From positions 1 to 64,000 of the forward strand of contig JADJLA010000012.1 of the NCBI GenBank assembly GCA_016705695.1: DNA of 64,000 nucleotides, read 5' to 3'. Under the pieces are notes generated by a model. It was not told the origin of the DNA. It searched no databases and saw nothing but the letters and a program-made list of their open reading frames with translations. How positions within the stretch are numbered: position 1 is the first letter of the stretch; every line of letters begins with the position of its first letter. The translations under genes and the position numbers were made by a program. Shown piece after piece: positions 8,447 through 17,409 of the stretch. Source of the stretch: Sphingobacteriaceae bacterium (GTDB lineage: Bacteria > Bacteroidota > Bacteroidia > B-17B0 > Aurantibacillaceae).

Positions 8447-10699
8447 GTGTCGAAAAGCTCAAAATACATTAAGTGGGTCTGGATTATTATCTGGGGTCCT
8501 TTTGTGTTCCTTTTTCTTTTTTTGTTTCTTATTTCTCTTGGCACTTTTGGTGAATTACCAAGCGTTGAAGAATTACAAAATCCAAAAAGTAATTTGGCTA
8601 CTGTTGTTTATAGCAGCGACCTGCAAACTCTAGGAAAATTTTATAGCGAAAATCGCGAGAACATTCGTTTCGAGCAATTGGATAAAGATATTGTTGAAGC
8701 ATTAGTAGCAACCGAAGACGCACGCTTTTACGAGCACAGTGGCGTAGATGTAAAGGCATTATTTAGAGCGGCAACCGGTGTTTTTGGCGGAGGAAGCAGC
8801 GGAGGTGGAAGTACCATTACACAGCAGTTAGCTAAAATGATGTATCCACGCGGAGAGAAGTTGAACAAGATGCAATTGGTGATCCGTAAAATGAAAGAGT
8901 GGATCACGGCAACTCGTCTCGAAAAAAATTACACTAAAGACGAGATCATGGCCATGTACCTAAACAAATTCGATTTTTTGAATTTGGCAGTGGGAATAAA
9001 ATCAGCATCAAAAATTTATTTTAATAAATCGTGCGATAGTTTAAATATACACGAAGCTGCCATGTTAGTTGGTATGGCAAAAAATCCCGCGATGTTCAAT
9101 CCAATTCGTTTTCCTGAAAGAACCACTCAGCGTCGTAATGTTGTAATGAATCAAATGGTGAAGTATGGTTACTTGAGCAAAGAGGCATACGATACTTTAA
9201 AAACAAAACAACTTTGCGTAAGTTTTCAACCCGAAGATCATAACGATGGACCTGCTCCTTACTTCAGAGAATATTTGCGCGATAATTTTTTAAAAGCTTG
9301 GTGCGAAAAACACATTAATCCGGAAACAAAAAAACCATATAATATTTACAAAGATGGTTTAAGAATATACACCACCGTTGATTCGCGCATGCAAAAATAT
9401 GCCGAAGAAGCGGTAGAAGAACACATGCATAATTTACAGATCATTTTTAATAAGGATCTGAAACAAAAGAAAAATTATCCGTTTGCATGGAACGTAAGCA
9501 AAGATGAAATAAATGGCATCATGAATGCTTCTATGAAACGAAGCGATCGTTATCGCGAATTGAAAAAGCAGGGATTGTCACACGAGAACATTATTGCAAC
9601 GTTTCATAAACCATCGCCCATGCGAGTTTACAGTTTGCGCGGAGAAGTTGACACCGTTCTAACGCCTTACGATAGCATCAAATATTACAAATCATTTTTG
9701 CAAACAGGCTTTATGGCTATGGAACCACAAACAGGTTATGTGAAAGCATGGGTTGGTGGCATCAATCATAAACACTATAAATATGATCACGTTAAAGTAA
9801 GTAAGAGGCAAGTTGGTTCAACGTTCAAACCATTTGTGTACGCTTTAGCAATTCAGGAGGGATTGAGTCCTTGTCACCAAGTGCCAAATGTTAGAACATG
9901 TATCGCGTTACCCGATGGAAAAGATTGGTGTCCGAACAACAGTGATGGCCCCAACGCAAAAACAAACGGAAAAATGCTCACGCTTAAAAAAGCCCTGGCA
10001 AATTCTATTAATTATGTAACCGCATGGGTAATGAAACAGTATGGTCCGCACGCAGTTGTAACGTTGGTAAGACGTTTAGGAATAACATCCGATATTCCTG
10101 AAGTGCCATCTATTTGTTTAGGAACACCCGACATTAGTGTGTTTGAAATGGTAGGCGCTATTTCAACATTTGCAAACAAGGGAACATTCATTCAGCCAAC
10201 ATTTATTACGCGTATTGAAGATAAGAACGGAAAAGTGTTGGAAGAATTTGTGCCTAATAGTGATGAGGTATTTAGTGAAGAAAAAGCTTACACCATGATA
10301 CAATTGATGCGCGGCGTTGTGGATGGTGGTACAGGTGGATCATTAAGAGGAAGGTATAAATTATTTAATCAAATAGCAGGTAAAACCGGAACAACACAAA
10401 AAAATGCCGATGGTTGGTTCATGGGGTTAACGCCAGAGCTTGTTGCGGGCTGTTGGGTTGGTGGTGAAGACAGAAGTATCCACTTTAATTCAATGGCCGA
10501 AGGGCAGGGAGCAACCATGGCTTTACCTATTTGGGGAAAATTCTTTCAAAAAGTTTATGCCGACAAAAAACTAAAAGTAAGTAATGGAGAGTTCCCTCGT
10601 CCTAAGAACATTGACCCAAGTTTAGAATTAGATTGCAGTAAATACGATGCCGAGACCTACGAAGAAAATGTAGAGCCAAGCATCTTTGATAATTTGTAA
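8447..10699 (+). CDS. mrcA: Penicillin-binding protein 1A (transglycosylase/transpeptidase)
   Basis: A bifunctional class A penicillin-binding protein of 750 residues that polymerises and cross-links peptidoglycan in the periplasm. Start is GTG 8447 (MSKSSKYIKWVWII), followed by one membrane anchor (about residues 10-32). The GT51 domain has ATEDARFYEHSGVD with catalytic Glu90, then STITQQLAKMMYPRG. The transpeptidase domain has SxxK as STFK with Ser458 (KRQVGSTFKPF), SxN as SINY, and KTGTT. All catalytic residues are intact and length is normal. The next membrane protein gene starts 10 bases after the stop, so they may be cotranscribed. Confidence 0.95.
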   Translation: MSKSSKYIKWVWIIIWGPFVFLFLFLFLISLGTFGELPSVEELQNPKSNLATVVYSSDLQTLGKFYSENRENIRFEQLDKDIVEALVATEDARFYEHSGVDVKALFRAATGVFGGGSSGGGSTITQQLAKMMYPRGEKLNKMQLVIRKMKEWITATRLEKNYTKDEIMAMYLNKFDFLNLAVGIKSASKIYFNKSCDSLNIHEAAMLVGMAKNPAMFNPIRFPERTTQRRNVVMNQMVKYGYLSKEAYDTLKTKQLCVSFQPEDHNDGPAPYFREYLRDNFLKAWCEKHINPETKKPYNIYKDGLRIYTTVDSRMQKYAEEAVEEHMHNLQIIFNKDLKQKKNYPFAWNVSKDEINGIMNASMKRSDRYRELKKQGLSHENIIATFHKPSPMRVYSLRGEVDTVLTPYDSIKYYKSFLQTGFMAMEPQTGYVKAWVGGINHKHYKYDHVKVSKRQVGSTFKPFVYALAIQEGLSPCHQVPNVRTCIALPDGKDWCPNNSDGPNAKTNGKMLTLKKALANSINYVTAWVMKQYGPHAVVTLVRRLGITSDIPEVPSICLGTPDISVFEMVGAISTFANKGTFIQPTFITRIEDKNGKVLEEFVPNSDEVFSEEKAYTMIQLMRGVVDGGTGGSLRGRYKLFNQIAGKTGTTQKNADGWFMGLTPELVAGCWVGGEDRSIHFNSMAEGQGATMALPIWGKFFQKVYADKKLKVSNGEFPRPKNIDPSLELDCSKYDAETYEENVEPSIFDNL

Positions 10700-10709
10700 T
10701 CCTAGAGCA

Positions 10710-12290
10710 ATGAATTTTTCAAAGGAACATCTAGCAAAAATATTACTCAGTAATACTTTTTTACATCTATTATCTTTTGTCACATTATTCCTTAGCGTTG
10801 TATGTTATTACTCAAATTTTACGGATTATAATTTCGACAATACCTTTAATTCCGATTCGGTTGGTGTGCCGTATTTGTTCAAGGATATTTTTAAAGATGG
10901 TGGATATTTTAAAGATTGGAAATTGGCATCCGCGCCAACTTTGTTTCCTGATATGGTTTTGTATTACATACTATACCAGATCTTTGAACTTGATTTTTTA
11001 ACGATCACCTTTTGGTTTGCGGTCATCCAGGTCTTAACCATAGCAGCTTTGTCATGTTTTGTATTTCGTAAACTATTACCTGGTCGCTCTAAGGAGTTCA
11101 GTTGGTTAGTTCCTCTGTTTTATTCTTTCATTTTTTTTGAGGGATATTATTATACCGGGGATCAGATCCTACCATTTTTAATATCAACGTATTGTTTTCA
11201 TACAGGAACCTTTGTAAATGCATTGATCGCGTTATCTTTAGTAGTGGCAGACATAAAGTATGTTTGGAAAATAATTTTTTTATTTATTGTCTCTGGCCTG
11301 GCTATGTACAGCGATATGATGTTTGCAGTTGCATTCGTTGCTCCATTAACTGCGTTAACTATTTTGCAGCCGAGTTTTTTCGGATGGAAACGTAGTTTTA
11401 CATTTCTATTAACCACTTTGATTGGAGGGGCATCAGGATATTATTTATTTTATTCTATTAATTCAAATTACGCTTCAAATAGCAATCTCTTTCATTTTGA
11501 AAACATTGCCAATTCATATAACGTAATGACAAATCACATCTTGTGGTATTTGGACCGGCCTGGTTTTATGACCATGCTTGTTGGTTTTATGCTTTTAGCA
11601 ATTCCTTTATCTTTGTTAACCATCCTAATTTTTTATAAAAAACTGGATAAACGCGTAAGATATTTCCTGTTATTTTATTTTGTTTTTATGACCTCCACTA
11701 TGTGGGCACCGGTTATAATGGGAAATTATCCATTTGTTGATTGCATCCGATATAACAGCTCTATGTATTTTTTCACCACAGTAGGAATGGCTTTTGTTGT
11801 TGCTGTGTCATTTGGAAAAATAATAAGGGTGGAATATGTTGGGAAGATCGTGTCTTATCTTATTATTTTGTTTTTCTTGTACATGTCGCTGGCAAGATTC
11901 AAGACAGACGGATTAAGCAATTATTTTAGCTATTACCCGCCAAAAGTGAGAGCTATAGACAGTATTTGTGATAAACATCAATTAAAAAAGGGGATATCCG
12001 ATTATTGGAAGGCAAAGCACACGTCTATGTTTTCGCGAAAGGGCGTAACCATAGTTACTGTATACTCTTCTATACATTTTTATGAGGCAGGAAGTAATAT
12101 TAACTGGTTCTATAAGGGAGATTATGATTTTGTTGTACCAGAGAACTTGGATACAGCAGAAATAAGAAAGTATTTCGTAATTTTGGATACTTTTAAAACA
12201 GAGCAAATAACCATATTAAAAGTCGATAAATTTAAATACGTACCAGATAAATTATTTCCTGTACAATTAAGCACCGGAAATTTTAAGTAA
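10710..12290 (+). CDS. Polytopic membrane protein, possible GT-C type glycosyltransferase
   Basis: A hydrophobic protein of about 526 residues. The start at ATG 10710 (MNFSKEHLAKILL) avoids overlap with the PBP1A gene; an in-frame upstream start at 10686 would overlap it by 14 bases. It has around ten to twelve predicted membrane helices, an early extracytoplasmic loop containing FNSDSVGVPYLFKDIFKDG, and a soluble C-terminal part (about residues 420-526). This layout, with an acidic first loop, is that of GT-C lipid-linked-sugar transferases, but I see no diagnostic motif. Similar proteins lie at 14.2 and 15.8 kb, which suggests a shared role in cell-envelope glycan assembly. Confidence 0.6.
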   Translation: MNFSKEHLAKILLSNTFLHLLSFVTLFLSVVCYYSNFTDYNFDNTFNSDSVGVPYLFKDIFKDGGYFKDWKLASAPTLFPDMVLYYILYQIFELDFLTITFWFAVIQVLTIAALSCFVFRKLLPGRSKEFSWLVPLFYSFIFFEGYYYTGDQILPFLISTYCFHTGTFVNALIALSLVVADIKYVWKIIFLFIVSGLAMYSDMMFAVAFVAPLTALTILQPSFFGWKRSFTFLLTTLIGGASGYYLFYSINSNYASNSNLFHFENIANSYNVMTNHILWYLDRPGFMTMLVGFMLLAIPLSLLTILIFYKKLDKRVRYFLLFYFVFMTSTMWAPVIMGNYPFVDCIRYNSSMYFFTTVGMAFVVAVSFGKIIRVEYVGKIVSYLIILFFLYMSLARFKTDGLSNYFSYYPPKVRAIDSICDKHQLKKGISDYWKAKHTSMFSRKGVTIVTVYSSIHFYEAGSNINWFYKGDYDFVVPENLDTAEIRKYFVILDTFKTEQITILKVDKFKYVPDKLFPVQLSTGNFK

Positions 12291-12309
12291 ACTCAAGCAA
12301 TAGGTAATT

Positions 12310-13023
12310 ATGATAAACAGAGTAGTAAAAAATGCACAAGAAGCATTAAAGGATGTAAAGAGTGATCAAACCATTATGTTCGGTGGTTTTGGTCTTTGTG
12401 GAATTCCCGAGAATTCGATCAATCAATTGATAAAGATGGGCACGAAGAACATTACAGCTATTAGCAACAATGCCGGAGTAGATGATTTTGGTTTGGGCTT
12501 ATTGTTGCAAACAAAACAGATAAAAAAAATGATCTCTTCCTACGTTGGAGAAAATGAAGAGTTTGAGCGCCAAATGCTGAGTGGAGAATTAGAAGTTGAA
12601 CTCATCCCTCAGGGAACATTAGCTACACGTTGTTTAGCCGCAGCTTATGGTATGCCTGTGATATACACACCGGCAGGAGTTGGAACAGAAGTAGCCATAG
12701 GAAAAGAGACGCGCATGTTCAATTATAACGGAGAGGAGAAGGAATATTTGATGGAGAAAGCATTTGAAGCTGATTTTGCTATTGTAAAAGCATGGAAGGG
12801 CGATACGGCCGGGAATTTAATATTTAGAAGTACTGCTCGTAATTTTAATCCAATGATGGCCATGGCCGGAAAGATCACCGTTGCTGAAGTGGAGCAGTTA
12901 GTTCCTGCCGGAGAATTAGACCCTGATCAAATTCATACCCCTGGAATTTATGTTCACCGAATTTTCCAAGGGGAGAAGTACGAAAAACGCATAGAGCAAA
13001 GAACAGTAAGAAAGAAAAATTAA
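12310..13023 (+). CDS. scoA: 3-oxoacid CoA-transferase subunit A
   Basis: The alpha subunit of a succinyl-CoA:3-oxoacid (or acetyl/butyryl) CoA-transferase, 237 residues, normal length. Family signatures: TIMFGGFGLCGIPENSI near the N-terminus, NNAGVDDFGLGLLL, ELIPQGTLATRCLAAA and PVIYTPAGVGTEVAIGKE. It works with subunit B encoded 11 bases downstream, activating ketone bodies such as acetoacetate to the CoA form. Its placement between membrane glycan-type genes is not explained by this role. Confidence 0.93.
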   Translation: MINRVVKNAQEALKDVKSDQTIMFGGFGLCGIPENSINQLIKMGTKNITAISNNAGVDDFGLGLLLQTKQIKKMISSYVGENEEFERQMLSGELEVELIPQGTLATRCLAAAYGMPVIYTPAGVGTEVAIGKETRMFNYNGEEKEYLMEKAFEADFAIVKAWKGDTAGNLIFRSTARNFNPMMAMAGKITVAEVEQLVPAGELDPDQIHTPGIYVHRIFQGEKYEKRIEQRTVRKKN

Positions 13024-13034
13024 AACACATTTGT

Positions 13035-13691
13035 ATGTTAGACAAAAATGGTATTGCAAAACGAATTGCAAAAGAAGTAAAAGATGGAATGTTTGTGAAT
13101 TTGGGAATTGGTATCCCAACTCTGGTTGCAAATTATATTCCCGAGCACATGAGTGTTGAGCTGCAAAGCGAAAATGGCATTTTAGGAATGGGACCTTTTC
13201 CTTTTGAAGGGGAAGAAGATGCCGACTTGATAAATGCCGGGAAGCAAACGGTAACATTATTACACGGCGCTTCGATATTTGATAGCGCTATGAGTTTTGG
13301 AATGATCCGAGCGCAGAAAGTGCATTTAACTATTTTAGGCGCTATGGAAGTGAGCGAAAATGGAGATATTGCTAACTGGAAAATACCAGGAAAAATGGTG
13401 AAAGGAATGGGCGGGGCTATGGATCTTGTGGCTAGTGCAAAAAATATTATTGTGGCTATGCAACAAGTAAATAAAGCTGGTCAATCAAAATTATTACCAA
13501 AATGCGATCTGCCATTAACCGGCATTAAGTGCGTAAAAAAAATTGTAACTGAATTAGGAGTTTATGAGATAGCGCCTGGCGGAGGGTTTAAATTACTTGA
13601 AACAGCGCCCGGTGTAACAGTTGAAGACATTAAAAAAGCAACTGCCGGAAAATTGATCATAGAAGGCGATATAAAAGAAATGGAATTATAA
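13035..13691 (+). CDS. scoB: 3-oxoacid CoA-transferase subunit B
   Basis: The beta subunit, 218 residues. It carries FVNLGIGIPTLVANYIP, the catalytic glutamate motif QSENGILGMGPFP, and DLINAGKQTVTLLHGAS. The Glu of SENG forms the CoA thioester in this family. The gene follows scoA at once and is followed after 3 bases by a lipoprotein gene, so an operon is likely. Confidence 0.93.
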   Translation: MLDKNGIAKRIAKEVKDGMFVNLGIGIPTLVANYIPEHMSVELQSENGILGMGPFPFEGEEDADLINAGKQTVTLLHGASIFDSAMSFGMIRAQKVHLTILGAMEVSENGDIANWKIPGKMVKGMGGAMDLVASAKNIIVAMQQVNKAGQSKLLPKCDLPLTGIKCVKKIVTELGVYEIAPGGGFKLLETAPGVTVEDIKKATAGKLIIEGDIKEMEL

Positions 13692-13694
13692 TAA

Positions 13695-14204
13695 ATGAGA
13701 TATCTGTTGGCGGTTTCTTTATTTGTATTAATAATTTCTTGTAAAGAAAGCGCCGACATCATTCACCAGAAACTCTTCACATTCACCGATCAAGGTGGAG
13801 TTAAAGAAGATGTTTCGCATCCGGGGCATTATTATTTTAGGCACGACTCGATACACAACATAGCGTTTATTGATACTGTAAGATTTACAGAAGCACAGCT
13901 GGGTAAAAAATTGACCCTAGAGTATAAGGGTAAAATACGAACCGATCACGTACATTCATTTGCTTCAATTAAAATTGTTCTATTTCGCGACCACGAGCCG
14001 ATCCATTGGACAACTATTCCCTTAAGAGAAATGGTAGTTGATCTAAACAAGTGGAATAATTTCAGAGGGTATTATGTATTACCTTATCATCAGAAGGATA
14101 GGCCTTATAACAAAGCAATGTTATTCACGGAATTAGCGGAAGGTAAGCAAGAGAACTTTGATATTGATTCGGTTGATCTAACCATAAAATGCATACCAAA
14201 GTAA
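13695..14204 (+). CDS. Putative lipoprotein of unknown function
   Basis: A 169-residue protein with a lipoprotein signal (MRYLLAVSLFVLIISCKES; Cys16 as lipidation site). The mature part looks like a small beta-rich domain: LTLEYKGKIRTDHVHSFASI, then IHWTTIPLREMV and DSVDLTIKC. No family recognised. It begins 3 bases after scoB and ends 6 bases before the next membrane gene, so it belongs to the same transcription unit and may act with the membrane proteins. Confidence 0.7.
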   Translation: MRYLLAVSLFVLIISCKESADIIHQKLFTFTDQGGVKEDVSHPGHYYFRHDSIHNIAFIDTVRFTEAQLGKKLTLEYKGKIRTDHVHSFASIKIVLFRDHEPIHWTTIPLREMVVDLNKWNNFRGYYVLPYHQKDRPYNKAMLFTELAEGKQENFDIDSVDLTIKCIPK

Positions 14205-14210
14205 TATAGT

Positions 14211-15788
14211 ATGTCAGAAGAGTTAATAGATACTTTAAAGAAAAAGGTTAATCCTAAGTGGAGTTTACTTTTTGCTGTGCTTTTCTATTTTGTTGCTTTG
14301 AATACATATCACAATTATTTGGGCTTGTATGATCACATTGAAAAACGCCCATGTTCAGTACATATTTGGGCACAAACTGCCCGAGCATCAATTGCTTTGA
14401 ATTATTCTCGAACTGATATGAATTTTTTTAAGCCGCACATTCATAAATATTTGGAAGGAGATGGTGTAACCGGTTTAGAATTTCCTTTGGTAAATTACGT
14501 GCCGGCTATATTATATAAACTATTTGGCTTCAACGAAATGTATTACAGAGGCTTTGTTCTATTTACTATTGTAATGGGATCGCTTTTCTTTTACCTTCTG
14601 ATAAATTCGTATATAAAGAATTTCCTTGTTTCTTTTGGTTTGATCTTATCTGCGTATTGTTCTCCTGTTATGGCCTTTTATAGTATTAACTTTATGCCCG
14701 ATGTAACAAGTTTGGCTTTCGCACTTATTGCTTGGTTTTTCTTTTTCAGATTTTTGAAGAACGAGCAAACTAAAAGGAACTTTATTCTTTTTTTGGTTTT
14801 TGCAACTCTGGCAGCACTTATAAAGATAACTTCTCTTATTACTATAATAGCAGTAATGTGTTTGATCATTTTAGACCATACCTCTTATTTTAAGAAGCAA
14901 AAAAATGGCGCGCTATTTGAAAATAGGAAGAAGCTATTGCTTTATATCGCTTATAGCATTCTTGTTGTTTTAGCCTGGTATGCTTACTCATTTTGGTTAA
15001 GTAAGTATAGTAAAACACAATCATTTACCATGCAAACAGCATTAATAACCGATATTCCAACTGCCATGGAGGTATTGGGACGAATAATGGATGATCATAT
15101 TTATGAATATTACTCTTATGAAAATTATATATTGTATGGATGCTTAATAGGTTTTATGATCCTTGGATTTAAATTTGTGGATCGTGTGTTGTTTACCACC
15201 TTTGTGATTGTAACAATAGGCAATATTTGTTTTTTTTATTTTCTGTTTTATCAATTCAAAGACCACGATTATTACGTGATACCGATCCTTACGAGTGTAT
15301 TCTTTTTGATATTGATATTTGCTGATCTATTATCTAAGATCAAATTCGGTTACTTTAAATGGATCTATAGTGTATTCCTTGTTATTCTTTTCTTTAACTT
15401 AAAGGAAAGTATTGTATGGACAAAAAGGGATCTTGACAAAAGATTCGACACGGCGTACATAAAATATTTTGATAAGTCTAGGCCATATGATGACCTAGAG
15501 CCGAAGTTAAGAAAATTGGGAGTGCTTCGCACTGATAGAACTTTAAGTGGCTTTGAAGATGGTTGGTGTAATAGTTTATATAAAATGGATCAAATAGGCT
15601 ATACCTTTACGGATACAACAAGAGCATCGCGAATTGATAGTTTGTTAACTTTGCATGAGTTTAAATATTTAGTTGTATCTGATAGTGCAAAATTTAATAA
15701 GGTTAGGCCACGTGATCTTAAAACGGAGATCTTAACCACACACCGAGGGTTGATAGTGTACAAGATCAATAATAAATTGAGTAAATAG
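14211..15788 (+). CDS. Polytopic membrane protein, GT39/ArnT-like glycosyltransferase candidate
   Basis: A 525-residue integral membrane protein with roughly ten or more helices and a soluble C-terminal domain (about 410-525). The first loop after helix 1 (YHNYLGLYDHIEKRPCSVHIWAQTARASIALNY is its region, residues about 33-65) followed by a segment ending in GLEFPLVNYVPAILYKLFG resembles the PMT_2/ArnT group of GT-C transferases, which use polyprenyl-phosphate sugars. It abuts the next gene directly: its TAG stop at 15786-15788 is followed at once by ATG 15789. Donor and acceptor are unknown. Confidence 0.65.
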   Translation: MSEELIDTLKKKVNPKWSLLFAVLFYFVALNTYHNYLGLYDHIEKRPCSVHIWAQTARASIALNYSRTDMNFFKPHIHKYLEGDGVTGLEFPLVNYVPAILYKLFGFNEMYYRGFVLFTIVMGSLFFYLLINSYIKNFLVSFGLILSAYCSPVMAFYSINFMPDVTSLAFALIAWFFFFRFLKNEQTKRNFILFLVFATLAALIKITSLITIIAVMCLIILDHTSYFKKQKNGALFENRKKLLLYIAYSILVVLAWYAYSFWLSKYSKTQSFTMQTALITDIPTAMEVLGRIMDDHIYEYYSYENYILYGCLIGFMILGFKFVDRVLFTTFVIVTIGNICFFYFLFYQFKDHDYYVIPILTSVFFLILIFADLLSKIKFGYFKWIYSVFLVILFFNLKESIVWTKRDLDKRFDTAYIKYFDKSRPYDDLEPKLRKLGVLRTDRTLSGFEDGWCNSLYKMDQIGYTFTDTTRASRIDSLLTLHEFKYLVVSDSAKFNKVRPRDLKTEILTTHRGLIVYKINNKLSK

Positions 15789-17360
15789 ATGAGAAACTTT
15801 TTTAATAGCCATGGCAAGTTAGTGCTTACCTTATTGAGTTTTCTCGGTATTTCTTTATATTATGCAATTGGGAATGGTGTATTCCCTTCTATCGATGGTC
15901 CTTCTCACTGGAATAACGCCAACTTGCTCAAGCAGTATTTTTTAGGAAATGAAGCTGTAAAGCAAAATTTCGAACTTAACACCTTTTATATCCCTAATGT
16001 ACTTTCTCAATTTCTGTTATCATTCCTCATGCTTTTTTTTAAGAGCACTTGGGCTATGATCGTTTTTCAGTTTATTCATTACATGTTGTTTTTTGTGGGC
16101 TTCCTTTACTTTTTAAGATCGTATCAGGTAAAGCATGCGTATTTTATAAGTTTGATCGCTATTTTGTTCTTTAATGCATTTCTGTGGAATATCGGATTTT
16201 ATAATTTTTCATTCTCTGTTATATTTCTTGTTATAGCCTTAGGATATTTTCACAAGCAATTTTCATCAAGCGGTTCGCGACTTATTTCAACTTATGCTAT
16301 TCTGTTTGTATTATCGGCATTGTTATTTTATTCAAACGCATTGAGTTTACTGGTTTTCTTCTTATTTGTGGCGTTTAAAGAATTAAAGAAATTGTTTCTT
16401 TACATGAAAAACAGCAATGAGACCTTAAAGGTGTTTATGATCCAAGAGCTTAAGATACTCATGGTATTTATTCCATTCTTAAGTATGATCTTTCTATTTC
16501 AATCAAAGATAGAGTTTCAAAATCCACCCCTTTTCTCCAATAACATTGGTGAGTATATGGCAGAATTGCCATATTTAAAGCCTTTTATTGTTTATCACGT
16601 TGAGCGTGAGTTTCAATTTGTAAAATGGATCTCTTATTGCCTTATTATTCTGATAGCTTATACATTGTTTTGGCGGATCAAGGAACGAAAAAAAGGTTTT
16701 GAACAAGGCGATATATTATTGGTCATGTTGCTTTCAGTGGCAGCATTGTATCTTATAATTCCAAACATGTATTCTGTTGGGATGATGTCGCCTAGGTTTT
16801 TATATTTTGTATTTTTATTCCTGATCCTTTGGTTATTGCTACAAGACACGCGGGTAATTAAATTCCTGATGGTAGGGTGTATCATAGTTGCCGTTTTTTT
16901 TGAAAGAGACAAGATGCATATACATTTACTCAATGAAATGAATAGGAGTTTAAAATTAGTTGAGAAGGCTTCTGTCCTCATAGAGCCTAACTCAAGTGTA
17001 CTGCCATTGGATTTTAGTGGGAATTGGCTTGAAAGACATTTTGCTCATTATATCAGTGCAGATAAACCATTGATCATTTTAGATAATTATGAAGCTACTG
17101 TAGGATGGTTTCCTTTAAAATGGAGGGTTTCAACTATGCCGAAGTATTTGCTTGGCGAAAGCGAAACGGTTGAGGGTATTTATAATTGTATAAATAAACA
17201 AGGTGTTTCAAAACCTATAGATTATGTTTTCATTTACGGAGATCGAGGCCGAATTTCTGCCTTCCCTCATTTCGATTCTATACTTTCCGGATATTATCAA
17301 AAAGTAGTAACGGCCGAAAATGGTTTATGTTCGGTATATAAACTAAAACAAAGAGAGTAA
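15789..17360 (+). CDS. Polytopic membrane protein, possible GT-C family member
   Basis: A 523-residue membrane protein with about ten or more helices, starting immediately after the preceding gene. An early loop reads GNGVFPSIDGPSHWNNANLL, with acidic and polar residues where GT-C enzymes keep their catalytic Asp, and the C-terminal 120 residues are soluble. It is likely the last gene of the unit starting at scoA or earlier. The general layout matches its two neighbours at 10.7 and 14.2 kb but sequence motifs are too weak for a precise call. Confidence 0.6.
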   Translation: MRNFFNSHGKLVLTLLSFLGISLYYAIGNGVFPSIDGPSHWNNANLLKQYFLGNEAVKQNFELNTFYIPNVLSQFLLSFLMLFFKSTWAMIVFQFIHYMLFFVGFLYFLRSYQVKHAYFISLIAILFFNAFLWNIGFYNFSFSVIFLVIALGYFHKQFSSSGSRLISTYAILFVLSALLFYSNALSLLVFFLFVAFKELKKLFLYMKNSNETLKVFMIQELKILMVFIPFLSMIFLFQSKIEFQNPPLFSNNIGEYMAELPYLKPFIVYHVEREFQFVKWISYCLIILIAYTLFWRIKERKKGFEQGDILLVMLLSVAALYLIIPNMYSVGMMSPRFLYFVFLFLILWLLLQDTRVIKFLMVGCIIVAVFFERDKMHIHLLNEMNRSLKLVEKASVLIEPNSSVLPLDFSGNWLERHFAHYISADKPLIILDNYEATVGWFPLKWRVSTMPKYLLGESETVEGIYNCINKQGVSKPIDYVFIYGDRGRISAFPHFDSILSGYYQKVVTAENGLCSVYKLKQRE

Positions 17361-17409
17361 TAAGGTAGATTTAATTTGTGTTTTGTATTAGAAAAGCCCT
17401 CGTTAAGCA

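Noticed and set aside
12916..13257. 113-codon minus-strand frame over the scoA/scoB junction
   Set aside because: Lies wholly inside two well-conserved genes and shows no protein-like pattern.
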